NCBI GenBank assembly: GCA_009746045.1
Contig: RPFO01000246.1
Span: 1,926,192 to 1,990,191 of the forward strand
Direction: 5' to 3'
From: Mesostigma viride
Lineage: Eukaryota > Streptophyta > Mesostigmatophyceae > Mesostigmatales > Mesostigmataceae
DNA: 64,000 bases
The notes below the pieces were generated by a model, which was not told the origin of the DNA, did not search any database, and saw only the letters and a program-made list of their open reading frames with translations. The translations under genes and the position numbers were made by a program. Shown piece by piece: positions 1-12,100 of the stretch (the stretch's first letter is position 1; each line of letters begins with the position of its first letter).

Positions 1-284
1 GACATTATTAATAACAACAGATGTACAATGCTTGTATTTGTAGGCATGCAGCGACGGCAACGGCAATATTATGTGATGATGTGTTAAATAAAGGCAAGTG
101 GTGTTGCAAGAACACACAAAAAAAATGCCTGATTGGTCAGAATGTTGAAGAACCCCCTGAACCATGCAAAAAACAGCATTTTCAAGAGTCCCCGTATGAT
201 TTGCGTATTATACCCCGTATGGCGTATTATACACCATACCCATGGGCCCCGTATGATTGCGTATTGCGTATGGCTGTACACTGA

Positions 285-358
285 TATGCCCCTTCTCAGG
301 GATATGTGCTACATGTACTCCCAACGGAGTTATGTTTCTAATTAATTAATTAATTAAT
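285..358 (+). mobile_element. LINE 3'-end fragment with TTAA tail
   Basis: This stretch resembles the last bases of the LINE copy that ends at 13,141: a block around ATGTGCTACATG, then the hairpin CTCCCAACGGAG (318-329), a short spacer and an AATT/TTAA run (341-358). No coding part is attached, so it is a strongly 5'-truncated copy. Just upstream (180-280) is a patch of GCGTATTATAC-like words that recurs near 27.1 and 28.7 kb. Confidence 0.6.
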
Positions 359-1060
359 ATAGCATGTCGTAAGCTATATATGAAGAGGCTACAGCTGCAA
401 GCCGGCTAGCAGTCATGTCGAAGGTGCGCTCACTCCGGCTTTTTAATGTCTGGGCATGTTGTACATATGACTACTACACCGGTGGAAGGTACGTTCCTTT
501 ATTGGGTTACCAACATGACGCACTATATTATCAATGCAGGAGCCCTGAGGGCCGAGGTCATCCTCTCTAGTAGTACCGGAAACTGAAGACAGGCGGACTA
601 TTCATGCATGAGGCCTGCGCCCTGGTTTGAGCATGTCCATATACCGGCGCTCGGCTGCGCCCGGCCGGCCCGACTATACTGCCAACTCGAACTTCACCCG
701 GCACTGCTGAACTGAAGCCGGAGTCGGTCCTCATTGTACGAAATAAGGAGTGTGCACACCCCAGTATTCCCGCCCCCAATCGGTTGCCACGAGGTGCCAC
801 TAGCATGGGTATAAATAGAGGAAATGAGTGTTTCACGAGCTAGCATGCATCCACACTGACAGGGTGTGTGTTGACTACCATGAATACAGTTACCCCTTGT
901 TTGGCATCGTTCGACCACAATGAAACGCCAAGTTGTTCTTGTTGTCGTTGTTGTTGTGTCCCACGCCGCACTTGAGCAGCAGAGAATCTATTAGTGGCCG
1001 AGGGCCGGTAATTAAACGTTGTAAGTACACTGGTCAGGAGTAAATACACTATAGCCGGCT
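359..1060. other. intergenic, no gene seen
   Basis: Only short shadow reading frames are present on either strand, with no domain signature and no splice-compatible exon pair. A TATAAATA word occurs near 810, but no coding sequence follows it, so no promoter is called. Confidence 0.5.
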
Positions 1061-1206
1061 GTTTGCGACAAGCTCGGAGCGATCGAGTGTGCAGGGGGGG
1101 GGCAGGGTCAGACACCCCCCGCCCCCCCCCCCCCCCTGGTCAGGGGGGGGGGGGGGGGGGGGGGGGCGGGTAGTGCACACTCGCTCCTCAGCTTGTCGCA
1201 AACAGC
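1061..1206. repeat. inverted repeat with G/C-tract loop
   Basis: The arms (1061-1093 and 1174-1206) pair as GTTTGCGACAAGCT...AGCTTGTCGCAAAC and enclose opposing poly-C and poly-G tracts. The DNA could form a cruciform or G-quadruplex. The left arm carries one extra GATC that the right arm lacks (GAGCGATCGAG against GAGCGAG), an example of the 4-bp insertions described in the findings. Confidence 0.75.
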
Positions 1207-1379
1207 CAGATAGAATGTCTGCTGCTAATGTGTGGCGTTGAAGTTGAGTTTCAAGAGTTGAGTTGAGTTTATTCCCGCGCCGGCGTACCGACAGGGTTAT
1301 TAATAGTGGATCCTTGGAACGGCTGCGGGTCCTGCATATGGGGGCCTGCCTTATGTGCGACGTGCAAGGACTCAATGTA

Positions 1380-1637
<258 letters not shown>

Positions 1638-1664
1638 ACGATGACGACGACAAGTTGTAAGTAC

Positions 1665-1781
1665 AGTCATTACCGCGTTAAGTTGCGTTTCTTAAGGTTG
1701 CGTTACCGCGTTAAGTTGCGACGCCGAAGTTTGGGCGGCGACCGCAAGCATCGGTGCCATCGCAAGTTAACGTTGTAATGA
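1665..1781. mobile_element. small fold-back (MITE-like) element, copy 1
   Basis: A 117-bp unit begins with CATTACCGCGTTAAGTTGCG and ends with its imperfect reverse complement. It has no coding capacity. A second copy with the same terminal words lies at 2340-2440, which supports a mobile fold-back element over a chance palindrome. Target duplications could not be defined. Confidence 0.55.
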
Positions 1782-2339
1782 TCACTCAATTTGTAGTAGG
1801 TGTCATGCCATTTTTGGCAGCGCGGGAGGCCACTTTTTGCCAAGCCTGGACCCGCTATGTGCCTTAATTAGGCGGCAAAATACGCAAGCTCCCATGGATG
1901 GGCCCTGCCTGGCGCGCAGACCGGGACGGGCTTCCCCGCCTGAAAAGCGCGAATCTGCGCGAATGCCGGCAACCTTGCGATTCCAATAACTGATTTGCAG
2001 CCTGCGGACTGCGGTACATCAGTAGCATGCAGGGCGCGGCACATGGCGGCACTTTTGTGGTATCGGTAATTCTGACAGGCACTCACTACGCCGGCACTGC
2101 GGTCACAGCCGTGTGGCGGCTGGCTCGCCGGGCGGGGCGCGGGCACCTGTACTAATGCGGCAGCCGGCCCGCCTTTCTCACAAAAATCACTAAAAGATAC
2201 CTGGTATGGAAAAAACTGGAAAATGGACTTAGGGTGGCTGTGATCATGCTGCAGCTGGATCGGGCTTGACGAGAGCTAATATCGAATGCCGTATAGAAGT
2301 CCGTGAGAGGAGGAGGAGGTGGGATGCTAGCCTAATTCT

Positions 2340-2440
2340 ACCGTTAAGTTGCGTTACCGCGTTAAGTTGCGACGCCGAATTTTTAGTCTCGATCGGCGCC
2401 GAATTTTAGGCGTCGATCGCAACTTAACGCGGTAATGACC
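2340..2440. mobile_element. small fold-back (MITE-like) element, copy 2
   Basis: The left arm contains TACCGCGTTAAGTTGCGACG and the right arm GATCGCAACTTAACGCGGTA. This matches the copy at 1665-1781. The right arm contains an extra GATC beside GCGTC, again a 4-bp palindromic insertion. Confidence 0.55.
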
Positions 2441-2899
2441 GTACGACAGTCGACAGGTAAGTACGTAGGTCGCAGGGTACGGCGGTTGGGCCGAGGACTG
2501 GCCGAGGTTGTGCCAAGTAAGCATCTTTTGTTTATTATCCGGGAAAAGCATAAGTAGGTACATATAGCGCTTTGAACGTGTAGGAACTCGGGATCTGTCT
2601 GGACGGTGACGCCCTCGTCAACACCTCACACGTCATGTCGCGGAGAGTCCAACGCATATTTTACGTTCGCCTCGCAGTGCACATTTCACGAATTGTGTTA
2701 ATCTTGGAGGAAGCGTAACCTATCTTGCTCCTTGGCACGTAATAAACGTTATGCTTTAACAGATCTAGGCCAATTTCGCTTTATCGGAACGTTGGTAGGG
2801 TTTGGGAGCAGGATATTATGGTTATGGTAAGGCACCCATGAGAAATTCTGTTGGCATGTTTCCGGCCCTCTGTTAGCTCCAGATAGCTTACCACACGGC

Positions 2900-5800
2900 A
2901 TGGCCTCCGCATTGGCTCAGCGGCGACCGTGCACAGCCAGTGCTGCTAGCCTCGCTTCTACTTCTGTATCCGTGGCCAGAATGCCTGCCGGAGCTCTTTG
3001 TCGGCCTCGTAGTGCTGGTCTTGCAAGCTGCGTGGCCAGGTTGCAACCAGTTCCGAATCTCCTTTCATTGCGCAGGACTGCCCCCGTGTTGCCCAGCCTG
3101 TTACCTCAACGGGCATTCGCGACAGTCCCCAAACGGAGAAATAGCGGAGTTCCTGGCATCGTCGCGCTCGCGGCGCCCTCCTCCACCTCTCCCCCGAAGA
3201 AAGAAGAGGGATCCGGCATTTTTTCCGTTCTGACGGACCGCCTGCTGCGTCCCCTCATGGACTTCGGCTTCGGGCGGCGCACTGTCTGGGAGGGCGGCGT
3301 CGGCATATTCGTGCTTGTGGGCATCGGCATGTTCGGGCTTCTGCTCGGCTGGATCAAGGGCATCTTCGTGGGCGCGCGGCTGCACAAGTACCACGCGATC
3401 GTCGAGTTCAGCCAGGCGTGCGGGATCACGGTCGGCACGCCCGTCCGCATCCGTGGTGTGGACGTCGGCAGCGTGATCGGCGTTCGTCCCTCCCTGGAAC
3501 GGATCGACGTCCACATGGAGATCAATGACGCAGCCGTCATCATCCCGCGCAACGCGCTCGTTGAGGTCAACCAATCGGGGCTCATCAGCGAGACGCTCAT
3601 CGACATAACGCCGCAGAAACCGACCCCTGAGCCCCGCTATGGCCCCCTGGACGAGGGCTGCGCGGAGGAAGGGCTGATCGTGTGCGACCGCGAGCGCATC
3701 AAGGGCCACCGCGGCGTCTCCCTAGACGAGCTGGTCAGCATCTGCACCAAAATAGCGCACCAGATGGACGAGAACGGTATGGACAAGATCTTCAACGCCG
3801 CCAACACGATGGCCAAGGCGGTCGAGGAGTACCAGCCGCTGCTGCAGCAGGTGCGCGGCTGCGCGCTGGGCGGGGCGGGGCGGTCCCCGCACACACATTT
3901 CCTGCCACCGCTCGTGATGGGACGCCGCACTGGCATTCGATTGGAGGAAATTCGAAGGCTCTTGATGGCGTGCTGGGAGGGTGTTTGGATGACCGTTGGA
4001 CTGTCCTTGGATGGCTGTGGGATGGTCCTTTGATATTCGTTGAAGTGTCTTTGGATCGTGCTTGGGTCGTCGGTCCCTTCCCCCCCTTCCCCCCCTTCCC
4101 CCCTTCCCCCCTTCCCCCCCTTCCCCCTTCCCCCCTTCCCCCCTTCCCCCCTTCCCCCCTTCCCCCCTTCCCCCCTTCCCCCCTTCCCCCCTTCCCCCCT
4201 TCCCCCCTTCCCCCCCTTCCCCCCCTTCCCCCCTTCCCCCCTTCCCCCCCTTCCCCCCTTCCCCCCTTCCCCCCCTTCCCCCCTTCCCCCCTTCCCCCCT
4301 TCCCCCCCTTCCCCCCTTCCCCCCTTCCCCCCTTCCCCCCTTCCCCCCTTCCCCCCTTCCCCCCTTCCCCCCTTCCCCCCTTCCCCCCCTTCCCCCCTTC
4401 CCCCCTTCCCCCCTTCCCCCCTTCCCCCCTTCCCCCTTCCCCCCTTCCCCCCCTTCCCCCCTTCCCCCCTTCCCCCCTTCCCCCCCCCTACCTCCCCTAC
4501 CCTGCACATCCTCTACCCTTCCCCGCCAGGCCATGTGCGACCTGCACCACCTGCTGTTATTGACCCTTGTGCCTTGGCCCCTGTGGCCACCTGTCACGTC
4601 TGCATCGCCACGTGTCGCGCAGGCGGAGCTTGTCGCCTCAGAGGTGGCCCCCCTCCTTCGGGAGCTGCGCAACGGGGAGCTGTTCACGCGTCTGGAAGCG
4701 CTCACCGAGGTGGCCGTCTCCGCTGCGAATGATGTGCGGTGAGTGGCGGGCGCGCACAGGCCTTTTGGGACAAGGATGGGGTGCTTGTTAGCATGCACGG
4801 CAGGCGGCTTGGTGAGGGTTCTAGCACACGTCAGCAAGCGAAACGCCACACATGCACGGTTGGTAAGGCACATGTGCCCACATCGCCAGGACTAGGGCAC
4901 GTGCCCCTTGTGAACAGTGGAAGAGATGTATCGCACGCAGGAGCGGTTGGTGATTCCCCCGTCGTGGGATGCCTCCGCTGCGTGTCGCCAGCACTTTGTG
5001 CGCAGTGCGTGCCCTCCCCTCATCCCGCTCACCTACACATAGGCCCCTCCCCTCATCCGGCTCACCTATACATAGGCCCCTCCCCTCATCCGGCTCACCT
5101 ATACATAGGCCCCTCCCCTCATCCGGCTCACCTATACATAGGCCCCTCCCCTCATCCGGCTCACCTATACATAGGCCCCTCCCCTCATCTGGCTCACCTA
5201 TACATAGGCCCCTCCCCTCATCCGGCTCACCTGTACATAGGTACCTTTCCTGCTGTCATGCCATAGTCAGTGGCATGCGCATGGAGGCGGGTGTGGCCCT
5301 GTCGAGCCGCGACCATATCAGTGATCCTCTTTCCACACCCTGAGTCACACACGCTGCGTGTGGCATTCCCTGGGAGCACGTTGTCTCCTGTTTTATTATT
5401 CCAATCCGACATAGTAGCCACCAAGTAACAACAGCTTTTATGTACAGATTCAACCCTTGTTGGCCTTTGGTAGAGCCCATTCCGTGCACCATAGAGCACC
5501 CCCGTACCAGCACTGCCTTCACTCTACCCTGCTCAATCCTCAACTTTCCTCCCTCCCACTCGGATGCCAGCACTTTGTGTGCCATTTCTTCCTTTGCCGC
5601 CTTTCCTCTCCAACCCCCCCCCACCCACCCACCCCCTCCACCCTCTTTCTGCCCCTCCCCTCTCCTCCATTCTCTTCACTTTTCCCCTTTTACTCCCCCT
5701 TGGTCTGACCTCCCTTGCTGGCGTGTGCGGCCGCATGTCTCTCCTTCCCTCCCCTCCCCTCCCCTCCGCTCCCCTCCCCTCCCCTCCCCTCCCCTCCCCT

Positions 5801-7349
5801 CCCCTCCCCTCCCCTCCCCTCCCCTCCCCTCCCTCCCCTCCCTCCCTCCCCTCCTCCCCTCCCCTCCCCTCCCCTCCCTCCCCTCCCCTCCCCTCCCCTC
5901 CCCTCCCTCCCCTCCCTCCCCTCCCTCCCCTCCCCTCCCCTCCCCTCCCCTCCCCTCCCCTCCCCTCCCCTCCCCTCCCCTCCCCTCCCCTCCCCTCCCC
6001 TCCCCTCCCCTCCCCTTCCCTTCCCTTCTCTCTCTTGCACTTTGCGTCCTCCCCCACTAACCCCCAGCCGGCTGAACAACGCGGTAATCACCGACGAGAA
6101 CACGGAGCTGCTGCGGGAGAGCGTGGCAACGCTGACCAAGACGCTCAAGCACATTGAGGTGAGGGGCGGGTTAGGGGAGAGACGGCTCACCAAGACGCTC
6201 AAGCACATCGAGGTGAGGGGCGGGTTAGGGGAGAGACGGCTCACCAAGACGCTCAAGCACATCGAGGTGAGGGGCGGGTTAGGGTAGAGACGGCTCACCA
6301 AGACGCTCAAGCACACCGAGGTGAGGGGCGGGTTAGGGGAGAGACGGCTCACCAAGGCGCTCAAGCACATCGAGGTGAGGGGCGGGTTGGGGGAGAGACG
6401 GCTCACCAAGACGCTCAAGCACATTGAGGTGAGGGGCGGGTTAGGGGAGAGACGGCTCACCAAGACGCTCAAGCACATCGAGGTGAGGGGCGGGTTAGGG
6501 GAGAAACGGCTCGCCAAGACGCTCAAGCACATCGAGGTGAGAGGCGGGGTAGGGTAGAGACGGCTCACCAAGACGCTCAAGCACACCGAGGTGAGGGGCG
6601 GTCTAGGGTAGAGACGGCTCACCAAGACGCTCAAGCACATCGAGGTGAGGGGCGGTCTAGGGTAGAGAGGGCTCACCAAGACGCTCAAGCACATCCAGGT
6701 GAGGGGCGGGTTAAGGTAGAGGGGGGGGGACGAAAGGGGGGGAGAGGCACCTCACGAAGGTGCTCAAGCACATGGAAGTGAGGGAGACATGTATGGAGGC
6801 ATACTGAGGTGAAGCAGGGGTGGGGGGAGAGGGGAAGGGGAGGGGGAGGGAAGAGGGGAGGAAGGACAGGGGAGGGAGAGGGGCTAGGGGAGAGGGGTTA
6901 GAGAGGCGCTTACTTTTGCCACGTATAGGTACGAGTGTGGGGCAGTGGGGTAAGGGGAGAGGGTGGGAGACACAATGGGACCAGACAGGTTTTGCCATTG
7001 CTTTAACATACAAGAGAAACTGCCCCTGTAAATTGGACATTGGTTTTGTGCCTCATCTTCCTTTGCTCGATTTTTTTCAGAGTACAGCTGATCTGTGGCT
7101 GGGTGTCAGCTGCTGTCTGCAAGCTTGCCTGCGCTGGTTCCTATGCTACAGGCTGCCTTGCCTTGTCGATGCTTGTTGATCCTGGAATCTCTCTATGCTG
7201 CGTGTGGATCGTTACTTTGTTATTTTTTTTTTCCTTGTGTGTGGGTGCAGAGTATCAGCAAGGACGTGAGCGGCCTGACCGGCGACCCAAACACGCGCAA
7301 CAACCTGCGGCAGTTGATCCAGTCCCTCAGCCGCATGGTCTCGGACTAA
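2900..7349 (+). CDS. TGD2: TGD2-like plastid lipid-transfer protein (MCE/MlaD domain)
   Basis: Four exons (2900-3850, 4623-4738, 6068-6158, 7251-7349) join with GT-AG introns and matching phases to give 418 aa. Residues 1-100 are basic and Ser/Ala-rich, fitting an organelle transit peptide. One membrane segment lies at about 131-151 ([19 protein letters not shown]), followed by an MCE/MlaD domain at about 163-240 with the [15 protein letters not shown] core. The rest is helical. In plants TGD2 is the substrate-binding subunit of the TGD1/2/3 ABC transporter of the inner chloroplast envelope, which moves ER-derived lipid (it binds phosphatidic acid) into the plastid. The length is slightly above the roughly 380 aa of the land-plant protein. 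All three introns hold tandem repeats, and the donor of exon 3 sits inside a minisatellite. The start is the first ATG of the open frame. The family call is firm; plastid location is inferred. Confidence 0.88.
4077..4488. repeat. intron 1 homopyrimidine array (CCCCCTT)n
   Basis: About 410 bp of almost pure C/T on the + strand, built of CCCCCTT-like units with one-base length changes, lies inside intron 1 of the TGD2-like gene. Proline-rich reading frames across it are artefacts. Such mirror-symmetric purine/pyrimidine DNA can form H-DNA triplexes. Confidence 0.95.
5019..5245. repeat. intron 2 minisatellite, 33-bp unit
   Basis: About seven head-to-tail copies of a 33-bp unit containing CTATACATAGG and CCCCTCATCCGGCTCA. 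The array is in intron 2 of the TGD2-like gene. The period is a multiple of three, so it leaves an open but meaningless frame. Confidence 0.93.
5746..6027. repeat. intron 2 (CCCCT)n pentanucleotide array
   Basis: About 280 bp of CCCCT repeats with scattered CCCT units end about 40 bp before the exon 3 acceptor at 6067. The array contributes to, or extends, the polypyrimidine tract of that acceptor. Confidence 0.95.
6131..6725. repeat. 54-bp minisatellite copying the exon 3 end and its splice donor
   Basis: Eleven units of 54 bp, followed by one degenerate unit. The first unit overlaps the last 28 bp of exon 3. Every unit repeats the exon-end word CTCAAGCACAT and the donor GAG|GTGAG (CAG|GTGAG in the last). 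Units differ by a few substitutions. The frame stays open through the third unit and then meets TAG. Confidence 0.93.
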
Positions 7350-7995
7350 GGCCCTGGATAGAGGCCTGGGATCAAGGGCTGGGATTAAAAGCTGGATTAT
7401 AGTGATGGCAGTGCTCTGGCTATCGGGGATGCCAAGGCTGTGCAAGGTGTGGCTTGGCGGAATTGAGCTAAAGGTTGTGTGTGGACAGTGTAAACACTGG
7501 AATGGTGGGCTCCCGTGCTCTGTTGCCTGCTGTCTCTAGTATGGGCAAGACACACCATGTTCTCTACATGGTGACATGCGTGGTGCCCATGCTGTCACAT
7601 GTGCGGGATATGACAAGGTCGCTTGGATTGCGAAGGATCCATTGGAAACCCGGTGCTGGCTCACGCGTTCCTGGTACTAGTTGCCTCAAGTGGGTGAATG
7701 TATAGGGTGAGGATGTGTCTATCCTTGCAAGACGGCGCACAGAAGAGTAGAAGATTTTCGAGGCAAAACTCTTGTTTACTTTTTGGATTGAGGATTGAGA
7801 TAATCGATTGCATTTATTTGGTGAGACAATGGCAAGGATATAGTTGATTGAGACCGGCTTCTACCAGCTAGAATGTAAGGTTCCGTTGTTTAGGACTTTC
7901 CCATGCTCGATCTAATTGAATGCGCTCCTATGTACTTGGATGTATCAAAGAGACAACCAGTGCAGGCCAGAAATCAGGAAGAATCCGGACCATAT
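7350..7995. other. 3' flank of the TGD2-like gene
   Basis: No further coding exon is visible after the TAA at 7347-7349. The first few hundred bases are presumably 3' UTR and terminator DNA, but no clear polyadenylation signal can be defended. Confidence 0.4.
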
Positions 7996-8530
7996 TAATT
8001 AATTAATTAAACACGCGTTCCCGTTAGGGAGTCACGGCGCGCAATTTAATGCAGAGTTAAAGTGCTTTTCATCCCTGTATGTCGCATACTGGGAATCGGG
8101 GCAGAGACACCCGTCTTCACTCGTGCCCGGAGGCAAGCCACAGCTGCAATCTACACTACTCACGAGGAGAGTCTGGCATATTACTGTGGGTGCACTAATG
8201 AAATTAAAAATAAATTGTAACATGCCTCCGTTCATGGGAGGTCATGTAGCACATATTCCATGGATGGGTGGAGGTGGGAGAAGCCGCGTAATCGGCCTAA
8301 CCTAAGTCTATGCTATCTAGTCTAGAAAATCCTAACTACGCTACTCAGCAAAACGCCCCTTCCTCTTGGGGGGGGGTGGCTTGCCCACAGGGGCGCTGGC
8401 GTGTGAGCCTCCAGGGACAATCTTCTGCCACCTCTTCTTGTTCTGCATGTGGGTGCACTAATGCGCTGAAATGTGCGGGCATGACATGGCGGGGCCGGGC
8501 ATGGTCTGCATTGCACAAATAATTAATTAA
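7996..8530 (-). mobile_element. LINE-type 3' tail (minus orientation) with nested insertion
   Basis: Read on the minus strand, the block ends in a degenerate hairpin (the complement of GTTCCCGTTAGGGAGTCACG) followed by the TTAA run at 7996-8008. It resembles the tails at 31,524-31,760 and 44,510-44,752. It is split by the short LINE piece at 8201-8447. A further TTAATTAA word closes the block near 8525. Confidence 0.5.
8201..8447 (-). mobile_element. 5'-truncated LINE insertion with 16-bp target duplication
   Basis: The reverse complement matches the end of the LINE at 9157-13,141: the final ORF2 codons (Pro/Lys/Arg-rich tail), the 3' UTR and the CTCC...GGAG hairpin. It is flanked by an exact 16-bp direct repeat, TGTGGGTGCACTAATG (8185-8200 and 8448-8463), the target-site duplication expected from target-primed reverse transcription. 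Confidence 0.8.
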
Positions 8531-8929
8531 ACAAGCCCTGGTCGGGGCTTTGGCTAAGCAGTTTCCAAGCCAAGCCTTGGTAGCCTACATGGGGTAGAGG
8601 GCCTATCAATTGCTTCAATGCCGGGAAATCCCAGTCTCAGGGGTGGGGCTGGTGATGGGTCCGGGGCTTGTGAGAGACGGTCCGGGCGCGTAATGCCTAA
8701 TTATGAGCAGCCGCTGGAAATTAACCGCCCCCCTAACGGGGGGAACGACATGGGTGCCACGGGTCCTGCGTCCGCCGGGAAACCGTAGCGCCCACACGGG
8801 GGCGGCAGTACAGCCGCGGCAGTGTGCAGGAGGGGGGCCATGGGCCGGCCGGCGGTAAGAAACTCGGCCGGCACCAAGGTTGGTGACAGCCTTGGTGGCC
8901 ATGTATGTATAGGAGGTGTGGGGGCAACA

Positions 8930-9098
8930 CCTTGTGTAAGTTGTGTTCGAGTATGTTGGGCCCTCCGGCCGCATGACGCAGTACAATAACCAACTTGATA
9001 ATGATGTGCACTGTCAGAGTTTGAATATGTATAGGCTGTCCGTATAAAGCTCCTAGCTAGCACACGAAAATGTAAAATAAATGTTTCTCTTGGTGGGC
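8930..9098. repeat. dispersed repeat, copy 1 (TATA-bearing family)
   Basis: This 170-bp block, from CACCTTGTGT to TCTCTTGGTGGGC, recurs at 16,186-16,390, and its end recurs near 15,745. The copy at 16.3 kb contains TATATAAAG in a promoter-like setting. The family may be the 5' end of one of the retroelements here, but no copy is joined to a clear coding region. Confidence 0.6.
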
Positions 9099-9100
9099 AT

Positions 9101-9156
9101 TGATTAATTAACTAGACTCGTGCTCCCGTTGCATCAGGGAGCTAGTCACGGAGCAT
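9101..9156 (-). mobile_element. LINE 3' terminus remnant (hairpin plus TTAA), minus orientation
   Basis: The block pairs GTGCTCCCGTTG with GGGAGCTAGTCACGGAGC beside a TTAATTAA word. It is a degenerate copy of the tail at 44,700-44,752. Compared with that copy it has gained CTAG-type and TGCA-type 4-bp insertions. Confidence 0.5.
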
Positions 9157-12100
9157 TAACCCGGATGGATGGATCGCGGTGACTTCAGCCTCGACGAGGA
9201 CTACACGCCGGCTCAACTGAAGGCGAGGAGCGCGGTGTGGAACAGCCCCATCGTCCAGGAGACCAAGCAGCACGAGACCCCGGGTAAGCGCATTAAGCTG
9301 CGTCTGCTTCAGGATGGCCGCCTTCGCAGCATTCTTCAAATGGTGGGAAGCAGCTTAAAGGTGTTCAGATTAACACCCCCGGAGCGGAGTCTCGTGAGGT
9401 GTCTAGCAGGACAGGTGCTGCCTCCGGTGGTGTCCGTAGGTAGACAACCTTCCTCGTCGGCTCGCGGCTAACAGGCTTCGGGGACAGCCTCTAAACAGTC
9501 CCGTTCCACTACCATGCCTCGACCTAACCGTCGGGTGAAAGCCATGGTGGTGCCGGTATTTCGGGCCACAACCTCATCTGTCAAATGTCAGATTCATAAA
9601 ACCCAACGTTTGCTAGATTACCTACGCCTCGGCGTTGTGCAATCAGCCCCAACCCCGAATACCCCGAGCAAGCGGCAGGCTCGCATCCTACGCTTGCAGG
9701 ACAAAGTAAATGCGATGAAAAGCACTATTTCTACCGCTTCCCTTCCCCCCTCCGTTTCACCCCCACCTCCACCCCCCGCCGCATCCACCCCCATCATCCA
9801 TCGTCGTCCTCCCCTGGTGGGCCAGCAGGCATCCTTGGCCCTTGCCACTTTTAACACCCGCACATTGCTAGCAGATGACGACCATAGCTGCCGGGTAGAG
9901 GAGCTAGTCGCATTTTGCATTGAGCATCGTGTATCTATTTAGGCGTCCAGGAACACCGCCGCAAGGTGCCACTTGGCATGGTGAGCACTGATCGCTTGGC
10001 GGGTGGCTGGCGGTTTTACTTCGCTGGCAGCGGTACGCCTGGCCAAGGTGGTGTTGGTCTTTTGTGTTCGCCGCTGGCAGTTGCTAGCCTCAGCACGCTT
10101 AAGTTTCTAACCCCACGCCTTATGGTAGCACATTTCACCTCCGTCGAGGGGCGGTCTAAACACCACCTCACGGTGGGGGTGGGCTACGCACCCCATAGTG
10201 GTCTACCTGAGTCGGCCCGTGAGGAGTTCTTCGAATCCTTGCATACCTTGAGGGGGTCACTCCGGCCCGCCACTTTTTGGTTATGCTGCTCGACGCCAAT
10301 GCCACGCTCCCCGTGGGCACTGCTGGCAGCCGCTTTGCGCCTGCTGACACTACTGCTAACGACAACACTCCCCTGTTTTCTGCCTTTTTGCGGGATAGCG
10401 GGATGGTTGCTGTCAACTGCCACTTCCAACGTCCCTCACAGGACTTGGTCACTTTTCGTGGCCCTAACGGCCGTCAGGCCTGTTTGGACTACGTGGTGGT
10501 ACGGCAGTCCAGGTGCACCTCGGTCCTGGACACCCGAGTGTTTGACACGCCACGGTGTGCTCTGACCACCGGTTGGTGCGCGCGACCCTTCGGCTAGCTC
10601 CGGTTCCACGTCCCCGCGCGCCGCGCCGCACTGGTCCGCCCTGACTGGTCTGCTCTACGTCCGGTCAAGGGAGATCCTGAGGACTGGACGGACGCCGAGC
10701 ACGAGCGAAACCGGTGCCGACGGGAGTACCTGTCGGCCCTGGACGCCCGGGCGGACGTCGACGAGCTGGACAAGGGTGCCCCCAACGCAGCCATTTTTGC
10801 GGGCTTTGCGGCCCGTGCCCCGTTGCTGGCGGCCCGGCTCCTGCCGATCATGCCCCGCCGCCGCCCCGGCCCGCTCTACCGCCAGGACCCCAAGGTCTTG
10901 GCCGCCCGGCACCGCCTCAAGCGTAACCGGGACCCGCTGCAGCAACCAGTGCTCAAGGCCGCCCTCGTGGAGGCCTACGAGCACGCTCAGGACGCGGAGG
11001 CGGCCCAGTGCATCGCGGATGCCAAGGCCTGCCAGGCTCGCAACCAGGGCAAGGACATGTGGTACCACCTCGACCGGCTCGGCGGCCGGCGGCAGCGCAC
11101 CCCGGTGGAGCACACGGGGGACGGCACGGCGCCGGTCAGCCTTGACCGCTGGTTGGCCCACAATGTTTCCTTGACCGGTGGGGCTCGCGCCCCCCCCCGC
11201 CGCTTCACCCCGAGACGGCCGCCCGCCTCGGGGTTGCCGGACCCCCGCCGCCGCCAGCGCCCCCCTCCTCGGCCGCGGACTACCAAGTCCCCGCCTTGCA
11301 GGAGGGCTGCCTTGCCACTGACGACGTCGTCCCCCCTTCACTTTGAAGGAATTGGACGGCGCCCTTGCTCGCCTGCGGTACGATGCGGCGGTCGGTGCCG
11401 ACCACCTTTCTGCTGAGCTGCTGAAGACCCCTGATCCGGCGGTTAGGGATCTTCTGCTGGCGTTCTGCAACCGTGTCCTGCTTTCTGACGAGCCTCCGCC
11501 TGCTGAGTGGCAGACGGCCATCCGCGTCATGCTGTACAAGAAGGGCTCTGCTGCTGACCCCGGTAACTACCGGGGTGTCTGCCTCCAGAGCGCCGCGCTG
11601 AAGGTCTTCATGCGCATGATGCTGCACAGGCTCCGCGCCGCGCTGGACCCACACCTGGGTGAGTCTCAGATGGGTTTCCGTAGTGGTCGTAACACTGTCA
11701 TGGCTGTGTTTGTCGCGCGCCGGTTGATGGAGGAGGTGCGTCGCCTTCCCCTGACAGTTTGCCGCTGGTTTCATTTTTGTTGACTATATCAAGGCCTTTG
11801 ACACGGTCCTCTGGGAGGCTCTTTGGGCCATCCTAGCTCTGGATCGAGTGCCACCTGCGTTTATTGCTGCCATTCGCCGACTGTATGAGGGCTCACAGGC
11901 AGTAGTGCGGACTGCGGAAGGCACCACCCCACCATTCCCCCTTCACCACGGGGTGTGGCAAGGTTGTGTCCTGTCCCCATACCTGTTCATTATGTCGTGG
12001 ATCACGTCATGCGCCGAGCACGTGCGCGCTTTACTGCTCTTAAGGGGTTCGAGCCAGGCTTGGACATCCTTAACGAGAAAGAGCATGGCGGGGTTCGACC

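Noticed and set aside
3101-3709. Minus-strand frame of 202 aa opposite TGD2 exon 1
   Set aside because: Antisense shadow of a strongly conserved MCE-domain exon.
4062-4742. Proline-rich frames over 200 aa
   Set aside because: They are translations of the intron 1 (CCCCCTT)n array in all frames; the TGD2-like exons define the true coding.
5019-5245. CRISPR-like regular repeats
   Set aside because: The 33-bp units are contiguous with no spacers, in a eukaryotic intron. The same holds for the 54-bp and 79-bp arrays.
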